Numbered from the stretch's first letter, positions 12,310 to 23,489 are shown. The stretch is 64,000 nt of DNA from Exophiala sp. HKRS030 (GCA_023897205.1 JAHWDD010000001.1:7068001-7132000), one strand, 5' to 3'. The notes: a model not told the origin generated them from the sequence alone. Program-made: numbers and translations.

Positions 12310-13088
12310 ACAACTTTGCCAGAACCAAAGAGGTACGAAGTACAAGAGATGCTACTTGCCCACGATTGGGTACTCTATCCAGTGTCCCAAGATGTCTTGT
12401 ATCCACATGTAAGACCACAGCAGATGTTTGAATCTTTCCCTTAATCATTCGGCCGTATATAACGATAATTACGAAGTTCGCAGACTTTTCAAATAGTACT
12501 ACTTCTCATAAGTTGGCTTCCAATTCTATCGAGTTACTCAGTACACCACTAGCTAGGCCTGAATAGGGAATGCACGTTGAATGCGTGAAACTACACAGCT
12601 TCCAGAACCCCAGATCAGCACAGAATTTGCCGATTTAGGGAGAAGGGAATCCTCCGAGGCGTGACGTTATGACCCTTGTCAATCAGGACTCCTCAGAATC
12701 ACGCGGAAGGACATTGGACATTACAGGAGGATTCTACTCCCGTGACTACATACCTTTGGGCGTATTTTCAGGTACCCTTGGGCTTCAGCCTGCCTAGGTA
12801 CCTAGGCTTGAGCGGCCTCAGTGGTCTTTTGGTCCTTCTGAATCGACGATGATGTGCTTAGACTTTACTAAAACGGACTGGTCAGATGTTAGGTGGGTTT
12901 CTTCGGTCCCTAATGCATCGAAAGTTTGGCTGCTATCGGCAAAATCACAGGCTCGAACGCCTAGAGAACCAGAGAATTTAGTGGACTAGGGCCACTTAAG
13001 AGGCCACTAGCGGTTATTTAGCTGGGAATAATCACGAAGTAATGGCCTTGGCGGATGGTGGAGCCATCAAGGGTCTAGAGTCCGGACA

Positions 13089-13153
13089 GATCATCTCGAT
13101 GGCGCCCGATCGCGAGACTCTTTTTTGGCGAGATCCCAAGGGTTCTGAAGATC
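13089..13153. promoter_or_regulatory. GATC/CGAT cluster, candidate light- or clock-response element of frq
   Basis: Within 65 bp, about 0.45 kb before the frq ATG, there are four GATC (13089, 13108, 13132, 13150) and two CGAT (13097, 13107), including GATCATCTCGAT. The Neurospora White Collar Complex binds paired GATC/CGAT half-sites in the frq promoter. The match here is by pattern only; spacing differs. Confidence 0.4.
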
Positions 13154-13551
13154 GAGCCAAACAACAAGCACCATGCTTCCTCTCACTCTCCACGCAACGC
13201 CTCACCTCGCCATCATCATGTCGGAAAATACAGCCATTACCTCTTGTGGTACTGAATCATGCCATTACACTCCTGTAATGCAGACCAACACTCAGTTGTT
13301 GCATCCTGCACACCTCAGTCATCATCAACGTGCAGTCACACTTATACACACGATCCCTATCTCACTCAAAGCATCTCGAAAGAAGCTACCACCTTGATAC
13401 AGACGCCTAACAGACAGCCCTCACCGCACACACAATTGCCCCTTCTCTCCGCGCCACAACCTGCCTTCAGCGTCCAGGTACCTGAAAAGGTCCACCACGA
13501 GTGAGACTTCTCAGACAGTCGACCTGGCATCGCCACCGCAACCTCTCTACC

Positions 13552-13575
13552 ATGTCGCAGTATGATGAACGCTGA
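13552..13575 (+). other. seven-codon uORF overlapping the frq start
   Basis: ATG at 13552 in a strong context (CTACCATGTCG) opens a 7-codon frame that ends at TGA 13573-13575, past the two tandem frq ATGs at 13562 and 13565. Scanning ribosomes that use it would bypass the frq start, so it could limit translation. Whether it lies in the mRNA is not shown. Confidence 0.4.
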
Positions 13576-16378
13576 ACCATCAGCATTGTCCCCAAAACGG
13601 CCCTTCTCAGCCGTTTCGACTAATCCACGCCGTTCCCTCCCGTCCGAGTCGAAATCCCTACCAAGAAACAAAAAGGTCAAGATTCAACACGTGCCTTCCG
13701 GCCTCAAGACTGATGAAACGCCGGGCGTTGATGTTACTGGTGTAGACTCGACACTTTCTCCGCGTGTCCCACAAGAAATAAGTCAGGAGTCGAGCAGCGA
13801 TCAGAGTGCGTCCCGATGGTTCACCAATGCCAACGAAAATGTCCAACAATCTCGAAAGCGCTCATCTAAACATGAAGGTCAAAAGTGCCAGCTGTTCTTC
13901 ATTTCTTCTAAACTAACGCTGCGCAGACGAGTCTCCCTTCTTCCTTGGCGGCCAGTCGACGCTCAACCAGGATATCGGCCCACGCTCAGCTAATGGAGAA
14001 AGTTTTGGACACCGCAATCGCGTTGACATTGAAAACGAAGATCTGCGAGATGTCATCGATGACCTGACCGTCGAGAACAAAAAGCTCAAGGGGCGACTGC
14101 GTCACTTGCAAAACCGGTCCGTGACGCTTTCTCCCAGCAAGGATAAGGTGCTTGAGGTTCGAATGCATGGTCTGCCCTCGGAAAAAAAGCGAGAATTAGA
14201 ACAACTCTTGAAGACCTTTACCCTAGGCCTAAACGAAGCTACCCCATCTCAGCCAAGTGCTTCGACACCGCGAGGTGCTAAGGCTGGCTCCTCCCACCGA
14301 TCGCTTTCCCAACATCCATCCTTGGTTGCCCCGTACGAGACCAGCGCCGGCGATTCTGGATATGCTTCATTGTCTGCTTCTGGAGTCCATTCGACTTCTC
14401 ATTTGGCCACTTCGACACCACGAGAATCTACCTCCCATAGCAAGCAGGACAAGGATATTAAGGACTATCTCCATGACATCCCCGCTTCACTCTTACCACA
14501 CGAACCGCTGTCACTCAGCGACAACGCAAAAATGAGCTTGATAGTGCAAAGGTTGGAACATTTGTTTACTGGCCGGCTCGCCGCCCCGGCGAGCACAGCC
14601 TGCCCATGCAGCAACAAAAGATATCACATTCAGCCGCTCGCCAAGACCGTCGTGACGACCTCAAGCATCATCGAGAACCAAAAGCCGAAGGCTCAAGAGA
14701 AGCTCATATGTTGCCACAGGACACAAAAGTAAACCTTGACCATACCGATGATGATCAACTTGGCCCGAAGGATAAGACTTCTTCAAACTCCACAGAGAGT
14801 TCGCCTGACCAGAGACCGACGCGACCTTTAGATCTTGACATCCACCGTGCGCAGATCGCCGAGGAGAATATCCGGTACATGCAACACTTGGGCTTAACCT
14901 CACCTGATTTCGACAGTGCCGACAAAGAGCAGCCGTGGATGTATCTGAATCTTCTAATAAACATGGCACAACTTCATACACTCAATGTTACTCCTGCGCT
15001 GGTTCGAAAGGCAATTAAGCAGTTTAGTACGAAATTCGAATTGTCCCAAGATGAAGCCAAAGTTCGATGGAAGGGTGGCATGCAACCGGTTGACAAGCCT
15101 CATGATCAGGAGCCTGGGCGTGTGATCATTAGTCGATCCGCTGATGATTATCCTGACGACACTGGCCGACGAAGCCGGAGAAGTGCTACGAGTACATTAA
15201 ACGGCAAGACATCGTCATCTCTATCCGAGAACCAATACGGCAAAACTAGCCACTCTCATGCACTGAAGTCTGCCTCGGGTTCTGGGCAATTGGAGGAAGG
15301 ACACAGTTCTGCTCGGTCGAAGGTTTCAAGCTTTGGCTACAAACCGATCGTCTATCAAGGTAAACTGTCTTTGGTTCAACCAACATACCTTGACTCGACA
15401 TCAACCGGGAGCGTGTCTCCGGATTCAAACGAATCGAATGGGGCGAAGCAACAACCGAGTCACAGGTTCAGACACAGCTCCGAGGACGGGTTAGTGACGT
15501 TTTTCAATAATCCTTATTATTGCTTGGACTTGAGCGGTGACAAGTCAGCTGTAGATGCCACACCTAGCGGGCAGCACGAGCCAGAAGCCGTTGTGGGGCT
15601 GGGTTCCAGCCTTGTTGAGATTGAGGATGACCTTCAAGACCTCGAATCACGCTATTTCTCTTCACAAGGCCAGAGCCTAGAAGTAGAGACGAGTCGTGAT
15701 GAGGTTGGTCTGATCATGCCACTGAGCACGATAACTGATGCTGGTGAGAAGGAAACGCTACCCATCGAACTTTGCGCCTCAGGAATAGGTGGAGTCCGAC
15801 CTGAAGATAATTTTGCGCTTGATGTTCGAATTGTGCGATCAAAGACGAAGGTGGCTAGGGCGCGATATGAAGACAATGACGCGCAGAAGAAAGCTGCGAA
15901 AGCTCAAGCACCAGCATTTAGCTACGCGGTTGAACAATGTACGAAACTGGAGCTCCAGCCATCTAAGCTGCCACCACCAAGTTACGGCTTTTTCACTTCG
16001 TCGTCAGAAGCCAGTGGTCGAACTATGGATGAAGATGATGATGACGACAGTGATGACAGTAGCTCGTCGTCGCCTGACGAAACTGGGCTTCCTGCAGCAC
16101 ATTTGTGGCAATGGACTTCAAGTTCAACCGACGCAGAAATGGATGATGAGGACGAGTCCGATGGCAGTCTCTCTGTAAGTCTGTCTGTAAGCGGAGGTCA
16201 GGCACGGCGGGCAGGACTAGACGGCCCGGCAGGTCATGGGGTTCCCCATGGAGAAAATTCTGTGCGTCGAGCCAGTCGTACAATTAGCGGAAGTTTGGCA
16301 GCTACTGTTGGGGCAAGTTGTAGTACTACTTCAGTCGCCGGAGTCGAGGCTGACAAAGCGTTCGGTGAAGAGGGATGA
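13562..16378 (+). CDS. frq: FREQUENCY clock protein (frame broken once at a C run)
   Basis: Negative element of the fungal circadian oscillator. It dimerises, binds casein kinase 1 and FRH, and inhibits the White Collar Complex. Exon 1 is 13562-13877. The intron has a weak GTCAAA donor, a CTAAC branch point and a GCGCAG acceptor. Exon 2 is 13927-16378. Visible FRQ hallmarks are SASRWFTNANENV, DESPFFLGG, a coiled coil LRDVIDDLTVENKKLKGRL, EVRMHGLPSEKKRELEQLL, RLEHLFTGR, RPTRPLDLD, WMYLNLLINMAQLHTLNVTP, NPYYCLDLSGD, GIGGVRPEDNFALDVRIV and FFTSSSEASG followed by an acidic tail. Reading moves from one frame to another at CCCC 14584-14587. One extra C there makes a 922-aa protein, near the usual FRQ size, and both sides keep family motifs, so I call one gene. 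Likely a base-call deletion rather than a dead gene. Confidence 0.93.
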
Positions 16379-17498
16379 GGTGAAAGCGAGACACATGTAT
16401 GTTGAACATGATTTTGACGAGGATTTTACTGTTATGTGGGGAACTAGTGAGCGTGGCGAACGTGGAGTTTGTGTAATGTACGATGTCTTGTCGATCACAG
16501 GCGAAACGACTGGGAAAATATCTACGATCATGCATGTCTGTACGTATGTATCAACCAATCTTCTGGAAAGGCAGGCCAGTAAAATAGACTCAAGACAGTA
16601 TGGCCAAGATGACTTAACAATTCGAAAGAGTCGTGTATTCCGGCCTTGAATATATCCGCCAGGTCCGTACCAAGCCAATGGCCATGGCAATGGTAAACGG
16701 GGTAGACTGGCGTTGGTGGCGCCAAGATCGAGCTGTCGGAGAGACTTCGCAGGAAGCTGGCCATGAGGTAGGAATTAATTTAGAGTCCAGCATTCCGCAC
16801 GAAGTCCCTCCGTGGCTCGAGCGCGTGAAGGGCAGTAACTAGTTAGAGCGTCACGAGCGTACAACCTGACTTAGGTCGTTAGTTAGAACTCACAAGTCAT
16901 CAAGGTGACGAGGTACTCCGTAAAAGGTCCCACAACAAGAATCCAAGGCACGGCTGTTACCGGGCCTCTCAACTGTCAGGGTGCCGAGTTCGCTTCCGAA
17001 AGCACTTTTTTCGCTTCTGGGCTTTCTTTGGGCGGTTGGGACGCCTGGGAGGCTAAGATCAAGACCGCCACGACCACCCACAGTTCACCTTCCGATGCTG
17101 TGTGATTCCCTTCGCTGCTCTCACATCGGATCCGTACTCATCAAGGCTTTCCCCCCTCCCCGGTCCCACTTGTTCACGGTAATGATTCCGGGGTACCTGC
17201 CGATGGGGTTTCCATTCCCTCTTGCCTCGTCTCTCTAAGTCCTCACCAGCATGGGATCGTCGCATGCGTGCGCCTCCGCTTTCTTTCCCACCTTTGATTG
17301 AAAGACCGAGCCCATGCTCTTCCCGTGCCCTTCTTTCCAAATGCTCTTTTGATTCTTGTTTGTTCCAGTCAACCTTTCACTGCGTATCGTCGTTGGTAGC
17401 TTGTCGTCGACTCTCTTCTCCTCTTCTTTCTCCAGCTGTGTCACTCAAGCCGCGTCGGAAAACAAGGCCCAGTAGCACTCTCCCCTCCGATATCAGCT
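16379..17498. other. intergenic, frq 3' side and CoA-transferase promoter
   Basis: 1.1 kb without a gene. Contains a TACTCCGTA motif at 16914-16922 and pyrimidine-rich tracts around 17140-17440, typical of fungal core promoters, just before the CoA transferase start. Confidence 0.5.
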
Positions 17499-19218
17499 AT
17501 GTCGTCGTTCCTTGAATCTACATATAGAGCCTCCTGCAAAGGTGTGCGGACAGCTAGGTATTTCACCCGTGATCAGAGAAAGGTAGGTCTCGACCAAAGA
17601 TCCCCCTCTTATGTTCTCCTACTCACCCACCAACCAGCAAAACCTACTCCTCACAAGATCATTCTCCTCCACGCTCCGAAGAAATGAGATCAACAAGATT
17701 GTACCCTCAGCGGCTGAAGCCATCAAAGATATTCCCTCTGACTCAGTCATTCTCTGCGGAGGATTCGGTCTCTGTGGTGTTCCAGACACTCTGATCAACG
17801 AAATTGCCAAGAAGACCTCTATCACTGGACTCACCGCAGTTTCCAACAACGCAGGTATTCCAGGAGCTGGTTTGGGCAAATTGCTCCAGTCGAAGCAAAT
17901 CAAGAAGATGATTGCCAGTTATGTCGGCGAAAACAAGGTCCTCGAGCAACAGTATCTGACTGGAGAGATCCAACTAGAACTCACACCTCAGGGTACACTC
18001 GCTGAAAGGTGCGCCGCTGGTGGGAAGGGTATTCCTGCATTCTACACCCCTGCGGCATTTGGCACCGTCGTCCAGACAGGCGAACTTCCTCTTCAACACA
18101 ATCCCGACGGCACAATCAAACATTATGGCCAGCCTCGAGATGTCAAGGTCTTCAACGGTAAGAGCTACGTCATGGAAGAAGCCATTCCTGGTGATTTTGC
18201 ATTCGTCAAGGCCTACAAGGCCGACAAACTCGGCAATTGTCAGTTCAGACTTGCAGCCAACAATTTCAACGGTGCCATGGGTCGGAACGCCAAAGTCACC
18301 ATCGTCGAGGCAGAGCATATCGTGGAAGTGGGAGAGATCGACCCAGTCGCAGTCCATCTCCCTGGTATATATGTAGACAAGGTCATCCAGTCCAATGCCG
18401 AAAAGAAAATTGAAAAGGTCGTCAACAGAAAAGAAGAAGGCTCCGTGACCGACAGCCTAGGCAAAGGCGACGCAGCCTCCAAGCGCGAACGAATCGTCAA
18501 ACGCGCAGCCAAGGAATTCAAAAATGGCATGTACGCCAACTTGGGTATTGGCATGCCCATGCTCGCACCCTCTTTCGTGGATGCTTCCGTTGAGGTCCAA
18601 CTGCAGTCAGAGAATGGCATCTTGGGACTTGGCCCATATCCAGCCAAGGGTGAAGAGGATCCCGATCTGATCAACGCGGGCAAAGAAACCGTTACATTGC
18701 TCCCAGGTGCCTCATGCTTTGGCTCCGAGGAATCCTTCGGCATGATCCGAGCCGGTCGCATCAACATGAGCATGCTGGGCGCTATGCAGGTCTCCGCTCG
18801 TGGCGACCTGGCCAACTGGATGTTGCCTGGAAAGGTCAAGGGTTTCGGTGGTGCCATGGACCTGGTCAGCAATCCAGAGAAGACCAAGGTCGTTGCACTT
18901 ATGGAGCACACGGACAAGAAAGGGAACCCAAAGATCCTTAAACAATGTGAATTCCCCTTGACTGGTCGAGCCTGCGTGAGCAGAATCATCACTGAATTGG
19001 TAAGTCTGTTATCAAGCCTCAAATTACTATACCCTCCTCTTTCTCTTTCAAGCTGCAGAATCTAACATAGAGTGTCTCCTTCTGTCTAGGCTGTATTCGA
19101 CGTTGACTTCACCGACGGTCTTACCCTGATCGAGGTCGCCGAAGGCGTGACTGTGGACGAGATCAAGAGCAAAACCGAAGCCCCTTTCAAAGTCGCCGAG
19201 GACCTCAAGACCTTTTAA
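17499..19218 (+). CDS. succinyl-CoA:3-ketoacid CoA transferase, mitochondrial
   Basis: Moves CoA from succinyl-CoA to a 3-keto acid (acetoacetate), the ketone-body/acetate CoA route in the mitochondrion. Exons 17499-17582, 17638-18999 and 19090-19218 give 524 aa, the family length, with A and B halves fused. The N-terminal 48 residues are Arg/Ser-rich with no acidic run and contain RSFSSTLRR, a good mitochondrial presequence. The A half has [15 protein letters not shown] and [12 protein letters not shown]. The B half has [15 protein letters not shown] and [13 protein letters not shown], with the catalytic Glu at residue 353, and [15 protein letters not shown]. The ATG at 17611 inside intron 1 would give an alternative presequence on an unspliced message. 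The last intron is GTAAGT to TCTAG. Very sure of function, less of the first exon. Confidence 0.95.
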
Positions 19219-20306
19219 TTGAAGCCATTGGACATCGCCGAGACCTTAGCACATTGCAATGCTTGGGACTAAAATGGCACGCGTTCACAAGTTGATCTAG
19301 GAGTTACGGGGCCTTCGCGGGTTTGGCGCAAGTATATCCAGCACTGCTTGGAGTTATCACGAGTTCTTGGAAACCATTTAAAAAGTATATACACAACAAA
19401 TTCTCACAGCTTGGCCTTGCGCAAGCATCTCTCCGACCGAAACAAGAACCTTGCTGCGCCGCTCGTGGTCCCTTAGCCGTCCCCGCGCTCCTGCAACAAG
19501 GAGCCCATCACAGAGGTCGAAGAGGCTGTAGACACGGAAAAGCGATTGCACGCAATTCCCGGTGTCCAATGTCATATCATGTCATGTACGATACAGAGAG
19601 ATGTCCCACGCATACTGGGTCGTCATTGACAGGTTTCCATGTTCATATAGCACATTCTCATTATCATCCAGATATGGAATTCAGAATGTCATAATCTGTT
19701 TCTCTGCCCTGTCCGCGTTATCGAAGGAACTAACCTTGTCCCAAAAAAAACAATGGTCAAAATGTAGTCAAGTTGCACATTGAATCGTACTGTGTTGTTG
19801 ACTCGTGGCCATCAGCTATAGCTACATTAGTAGATTCTAGGAGTATGTCAAATAATGCAGCTTGTGATCACGGCATCTCCTTTGTTTTGTTTGATTGTTT
19901 GATTGTATGATTTCATTTTCGTTTTCATTTCCATGGCTACTCTGCTAGATAGATCCCTAAGCTTAAGTGAATGTCGGACGTGATCGATCACCACAAGAGA
20001 CGAATTTCATCCTTCCGCTAAACTCCTTGAGATTTGCGCCGTACGCCATTGCCGTCATGGGTCATTAAAATAATGGAAAGGGAACTGTTGTCCACTCAAC
20101 TCTTCTTCGTCTTCCTGTTTCTTCCTCCTCACCACATTGCTCAAGATTTCTGCCGCTCTTTCATAATCTTATGCTCAAGGTCTGTGGTTGCTAAATGGCT
20201 GTGCAGTAGAGCAACCTGAGTTGTCCCTATGCTGATACAAGCTATTGCAGGGCCACTCCCATCCGATAGAAGCCGTCCTGGCCTCTTGATCTATCTTAGG
20301 CGCACC
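19219..20306. other. convergent intergenic region
   Basis: 1.1 kb between the ends of the CoA transferase and the PB1/UBA gene. AT-rich with T-rich tracts near 19870-19940, consistent with 3' UTRs. No further gene seen. Confidence 0.5.
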
Positions 20307-23195
20307 TCATAGTCGGATCTCCCCCTCGGTGTGTGAGTCATGGGCGGAATCTTTGGTATCCTCTAGATCTTCATAATCAGCGTATTGTCTTGCAGCCTCT
20401 CGATCTTCTTCGATCATTTCGATTGCCTCCTCTACATTTCCCGCAGCCGCGCCAGCATAGATCGCCAGACGCGCCAGTTCGTTGGGATCAGCAGTACCAT
20501 AGCCCATCGACTTCAGCGATTGGATACATGAGTCAACAGCAGTGATAGCAGTGGGCGGGCTGCCCCGTGGCGGGAAGTGCAGATCAGGATATCGCGGCCT
20601 AGTCGTCGGAACGGTAGCTATGTGAGAAGAAGCTGGAGGGGCCAGCGCCGAGCGAATGGGAAAATCTCGTGGGTGGTAACGTTGGTAGGTTGGAGCATCG
20701 AATGTGTGATCCTGCGCTTGAGGTACGGCTGTCCTGTTGTAAGGAGGGAAGATAACGGTTGCCGGTACCGCACGAGGTGGTGCCGATGTTTCAACAGTGG
20801 CCTGCCCCTGAACGCTACGCTTCTCCTCAGGTTCCGAATCATCCAGATAAGTACAGTCAGTGTCCCTTTTAGTGCATCTATCGCAGCTAGGACGGGCGCC
20901 ATCGCACTTCATCCTATTTCGTTCGCACGAAGTGCAACCTATCACTCGTGCATTGCTCACATCCGTGCTAATTGAGTCCCGCGTCACGATATTGTTCGCC
21001 TCGCTGACAGACGCGGTAGACTCATCACGTTCGAACGAGAAGCGCCGGTCGAAGGACTTGGCACGACTTAACTCGGGATTTGCAGGTCTTTCAAACCATG
21101 AAGGTCTCGTGGTATCAGATGGATTGAACCGAGGCTGTGGTCTGTAACGATCAGTGAGGTGTACAGTATGGCCTCGTTGAGGAAGCCAGACTGGCTTGTC
21201 AACTGTGGGCCTCTGAGGAGGATTGCTTTGCACGGGAGCAACCTTTAGATTCGGTTGGGACTTTTGCGGACGAGGTTGAATTAGCGGCAGTGAGGCTAGG
21301 GGGTCGAAAGGGCCATTCAGCCTCGCGGCCGGATTTGTACTTGACACTGTCTGGTGTCTCCTGGGGAAGATGGGTGCTCGATAATATGACTCCGCTCCAG
21401 GACTGCTGACTCTAGCAGAAAAGTGTCCCGAGTAACCCTCACTAGTTGAGGAAGCTTTAGCATCAGAGAGCGGAGCTGGAGCAAACCAATCATCCGACTT
21501 CGCGTCTGGCCATGAGCCAGGAAGGTTTCTCAGTGGCCAGTTCGGTTTTGTCGTAGTTTCAGGTAGGGGTCTTTCGTCGTGTCTTTTGCCCTCAGTCGGA
21601 CTGGAAACTGGGAGATCAATCTTTGAAGAATCTGTGCCTCGCTGGCTCGAGTCATCTCTTGAAGTTTTTGGCTTCGCTCCGTTCATCGATGCTTTCAAAA
21701 GATGAGATACAAGAGGCCCAGGCTTTTTAGGAGACGAAGGCAGTACATTAACCGATCTTCGATTCTGCTCCTCGAATTGAGGGATGCTAGGATAACGAGT
21801 CAAGGCCGAAGTGGTGGGTAACATGGATCCTTGAGCGTTAGTAATTGCCGCTTGATCATGAATGGCTCCAATGCTTTTGGTCTTTCGAATGGACATAAGA
21901 GGCGGGTATCGGATAGAAAAATCAGGGTCTGTGGTCTCCCAGTCAAGAATCGAGTTTCTTGAGAAGGCGGGGCTGTCGTACTTCGATCCTCGACTATCAG
22001 TTGTCTGGGATTTTGGTTGAGGCCGGATAGATCCCGGACTGGGAACACCAACTGCGGAGATAGATGGTGATTGTGTCTTGACTTCTGTTTGATTTGTTGC
22101 ACGGGAAGAGTGGCCCTCCAGATCTGGTTTCTCGTTTTGAGCATGTACACCGAGCCGTACCTGCAGAGGCGTAGACATCGGCTTCTCGTACGAGATGGTC
22201 GTAGTTGGAAGAGGGATTGGCTTTGTCACCGTGGCTTTCTTGGGAGGTTCAACAAAACTGACCCTTTTCCAGGCAGAATCGACATTGGAAGGAACCGCAG
22301 TGGAAATGGCGCCTGAGTTCGATTCAACAGTGGGATGATCATTTGGAACGGGAGACTTCGATCCGGTCCGTTGAGTCTTTTCAAATTCCTCATCGAGGGT
22401 TGTGAGGAAGTCTCGGCCCATGGTGCCAAGTTCAGTAAAGATACTCTTAAACCCCTTCATGACATTTTCTACAGCGGTTGTGTCGGCTTCAGCAGTCTTC
22501 TCTGCGGCTTTCCGGAGACCATTGGCAGTTGCTTCTAGTATATCAGCCAATGGGCCCAACTGGGCTTGAAGGGTGTTGAGCAAGCCATTGAAAGCAAGGT
22601 CGACTTCAGAAAGGCCGACATCAGATAAAACGTCTCCATGAGTCTTTGGCAGATCTTCAGTGGCAGCGGCAGCCTCTTCCTTCAAGGCGCCAAAGCGAGA
22701 TTGGGATGATGTTGTATGTTGGAGGGGGCTGACGGCGGTTGAGTGAGGCTTTGGAGGTTCATTTGGCGAGGCTACAGCCGACAATGATGCATGACCAGTG
22801 TCGAGGCTGAGAGGCTCTCTAAGCATCTTGCTCGAATAAGCCTCATGATCTCTCCAGACTGCTAGGCTTCCGGATGACTTTGTGATGTCAAAGATGTGCA
22901 TCAATTGGCCTTGGTGAAATCGTGTCGAAGGACTGTAGAAACGGTCGGGAGTATGAGAAGGCTCGCTGACAGGTTCATCGAGGCGTTGTCGAAGTTCAAA
23001 AGAACTACCTACGGTGATGATTTCGCCGTCGGTTTCATCGACGTAACGCAGGCAGGCATCGGGTTGAGAAGTGATCGTGGAATTATACTGGCCACCTGTG
23101 ATTCGAATAGTGGCAGTGGAAGATTCTGGTCCGTTGAGGTCACGGATGCTGAAGGGAGGGAGGAGAGGGGAGGGAGGGCGTAGGCAAGTGTCCAT
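20307..23195 (-). CDS. PB1 - Zn2Cys6 - UBA domain protein, 962 aa
   Basis: A single intact exon. The N-terminus (about residues 20-110) reads as a PB1 domain: beta strands around TATIRITGGQYNSTI, then the acidic OPCA-like stretch YVDETDGEIITVGSSFELRQ. A helical segment (about 200-280) follows, then a long Ser/Pro-rich disordered region. A perfect Zn2Cys6 cluster uses Cys 754, 757, 764, 771, 774 and 781 (C-x2-C-x6-C-x6-C-x2-C-x6-C). A C-terminal UBA-like domain (about 888-932) contains SLKSMGYG, ARLAIYAGAAAGNVEEAIEM. Downstream, Y941-E-D-L944 in an acidic setting resembles an Atg8-interacting motif. PB1 plus UBA is the frame of p62/NBR1 autophagy receptors, but the ZZ and FW domains are absent and a fungal DNA-binding type finger is present. 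It could instead be an unusual transcription factor. The domain calls are mine from motif reading. Confidence 0.75.
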   Translation of the reverse strand: MDTCLRPPSPLLPPFSIRDLNGPESSTATIRITGGQYNSTITSQPDACLRYVDETDGEIITVGSSFELRQRLDEPVSEPSHTPDRFYSPSTRFHQGQLMHIFDITKSSGSLAVWRDHEAYSSKMLREPLSLDTGHASLSAVASPNEPPKPHSTAVSPLQHTTSSQSRFGALKEEAAAATEDLPKTHGDVLSDVGLSEVDLAFNGLLNTLQAQLGPLADILEATANGLRKAAEKTAEADTTAVENVMKGFKSIFTELGTMGRDFLTTLDEEFEKTQRTGSKSPVPNDHPTVESNSGAISTAVPSNVDSAWKRVSFVEPPKKATVTKPIPLPTTTISYEKPMSTPLQVRLGVHAQNEKPDLEGHSSRATNQTEVKTQSPSISAVGVPSPGSIRPQPKSQTTDSRGSKYDSPAFSRNSILDWETTDPDFSIRYPPLMSIRKTKSIGAIHDQAAITNAQGSMLPTTSALTRYPSIPQFEEQNRRSVNVLPSSPKKPGPLVSHLLKASMNGAKPKTSRDDSSQRGTDSSKIDLPVSSPTEGKRHDERPLPETTTKPNWPLRNLPGSWPDAKSDDWFAPAPLSDAKASSTSEGYSGHFSARVSSPGAESYYRAPIFPRRHQTVSSTNPAARLNGPFDPLASLPLIQPRPQKSQPNLKVAPVQSNPPQRPTVDKPVWLPQRGHTVHLTDRYRPQPRFNPSDTTRPSWFERPANPELSRAKSFDRRFSFERDESTASVSEANNIVTRDSISTDVSNARVIGCTSCERNRMKCDGARPSCDRCTKRDTDCTYLDDSEPEEKRSVQGQATVETSAPPRAVPATVIFPPYNRTAVPQAQDHTFDAPTYQRYHPRDFPIRSALAPPASSHIATVPTTRPRYPDLHFPPRGSPPTAITAVDSCIQSLKSMGYGTADPNELARLAIYAGAAAGNVEEAIEMIEEDREAARQYADYEDLEDTKDSAHDSHTEGEIRL

Positions 23196-23489
23196 GATGC
23201 GTTCGCTTTTGGACTTTGTAGGAGTTTTCCAGATTCAGAACATGTACGAGTTTCTCGTGAAGACGATGAGTTTTGTGGAATGTTCAGAGCATGAAAAGGA
23301 GTTCAGAAAGAGAACTGGTAGGCAGAGACGTGACGATAGTGAGAGGAGGGTGCAGGTGAGGTCTCACAAGGCAGCCATCTCCACTTGTAGAAGAGCGTCG
23401 ATCACGGTCAGTATACTCGGTGCCTAAGTGAGGAATGGGACATTCGGAGCCTCGACTCCGCCCTACTCCGTACTTCGTAGGCGGATAGT

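Larger units (their letters stand above)
11222..13561. promoter_or_regulatory. divergent atg22-frq regulatory region and frq leader
   Basis: A 2.3 kb spacer between two outward-facing genes. It contains an E-box next to a CRE (12292-12309), a CCTAGGTACCTAGG palindrome near 12794, a GATC/CGAT cluster (13089-13153) and a probable long frq leader with several upstream ATGs. No further gene seen. Confidence 0.55.

Noticed and set aside
14529..14600. an intron joining the two frq frames
   Set aside because: Candidate donors give introns that are too short or remove the conserved LFTG motif, and none has a branch point; a missing C is simpler.
18240..19022. 260-codon open frame on the minus strand
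   Set aside because: It lies antisense to the CoA transferase in a codon-phase shadow; composition (many Ser/Pro/Arg) and lack of motifs fit a shadow.
16379..20306. biosynthetic gene cluster around the CoA transferase
   Set aside because: No synthase, oxidase or dedicated regulator lies nearby; neighbours are a clock gene and the PB1/UBA protein.
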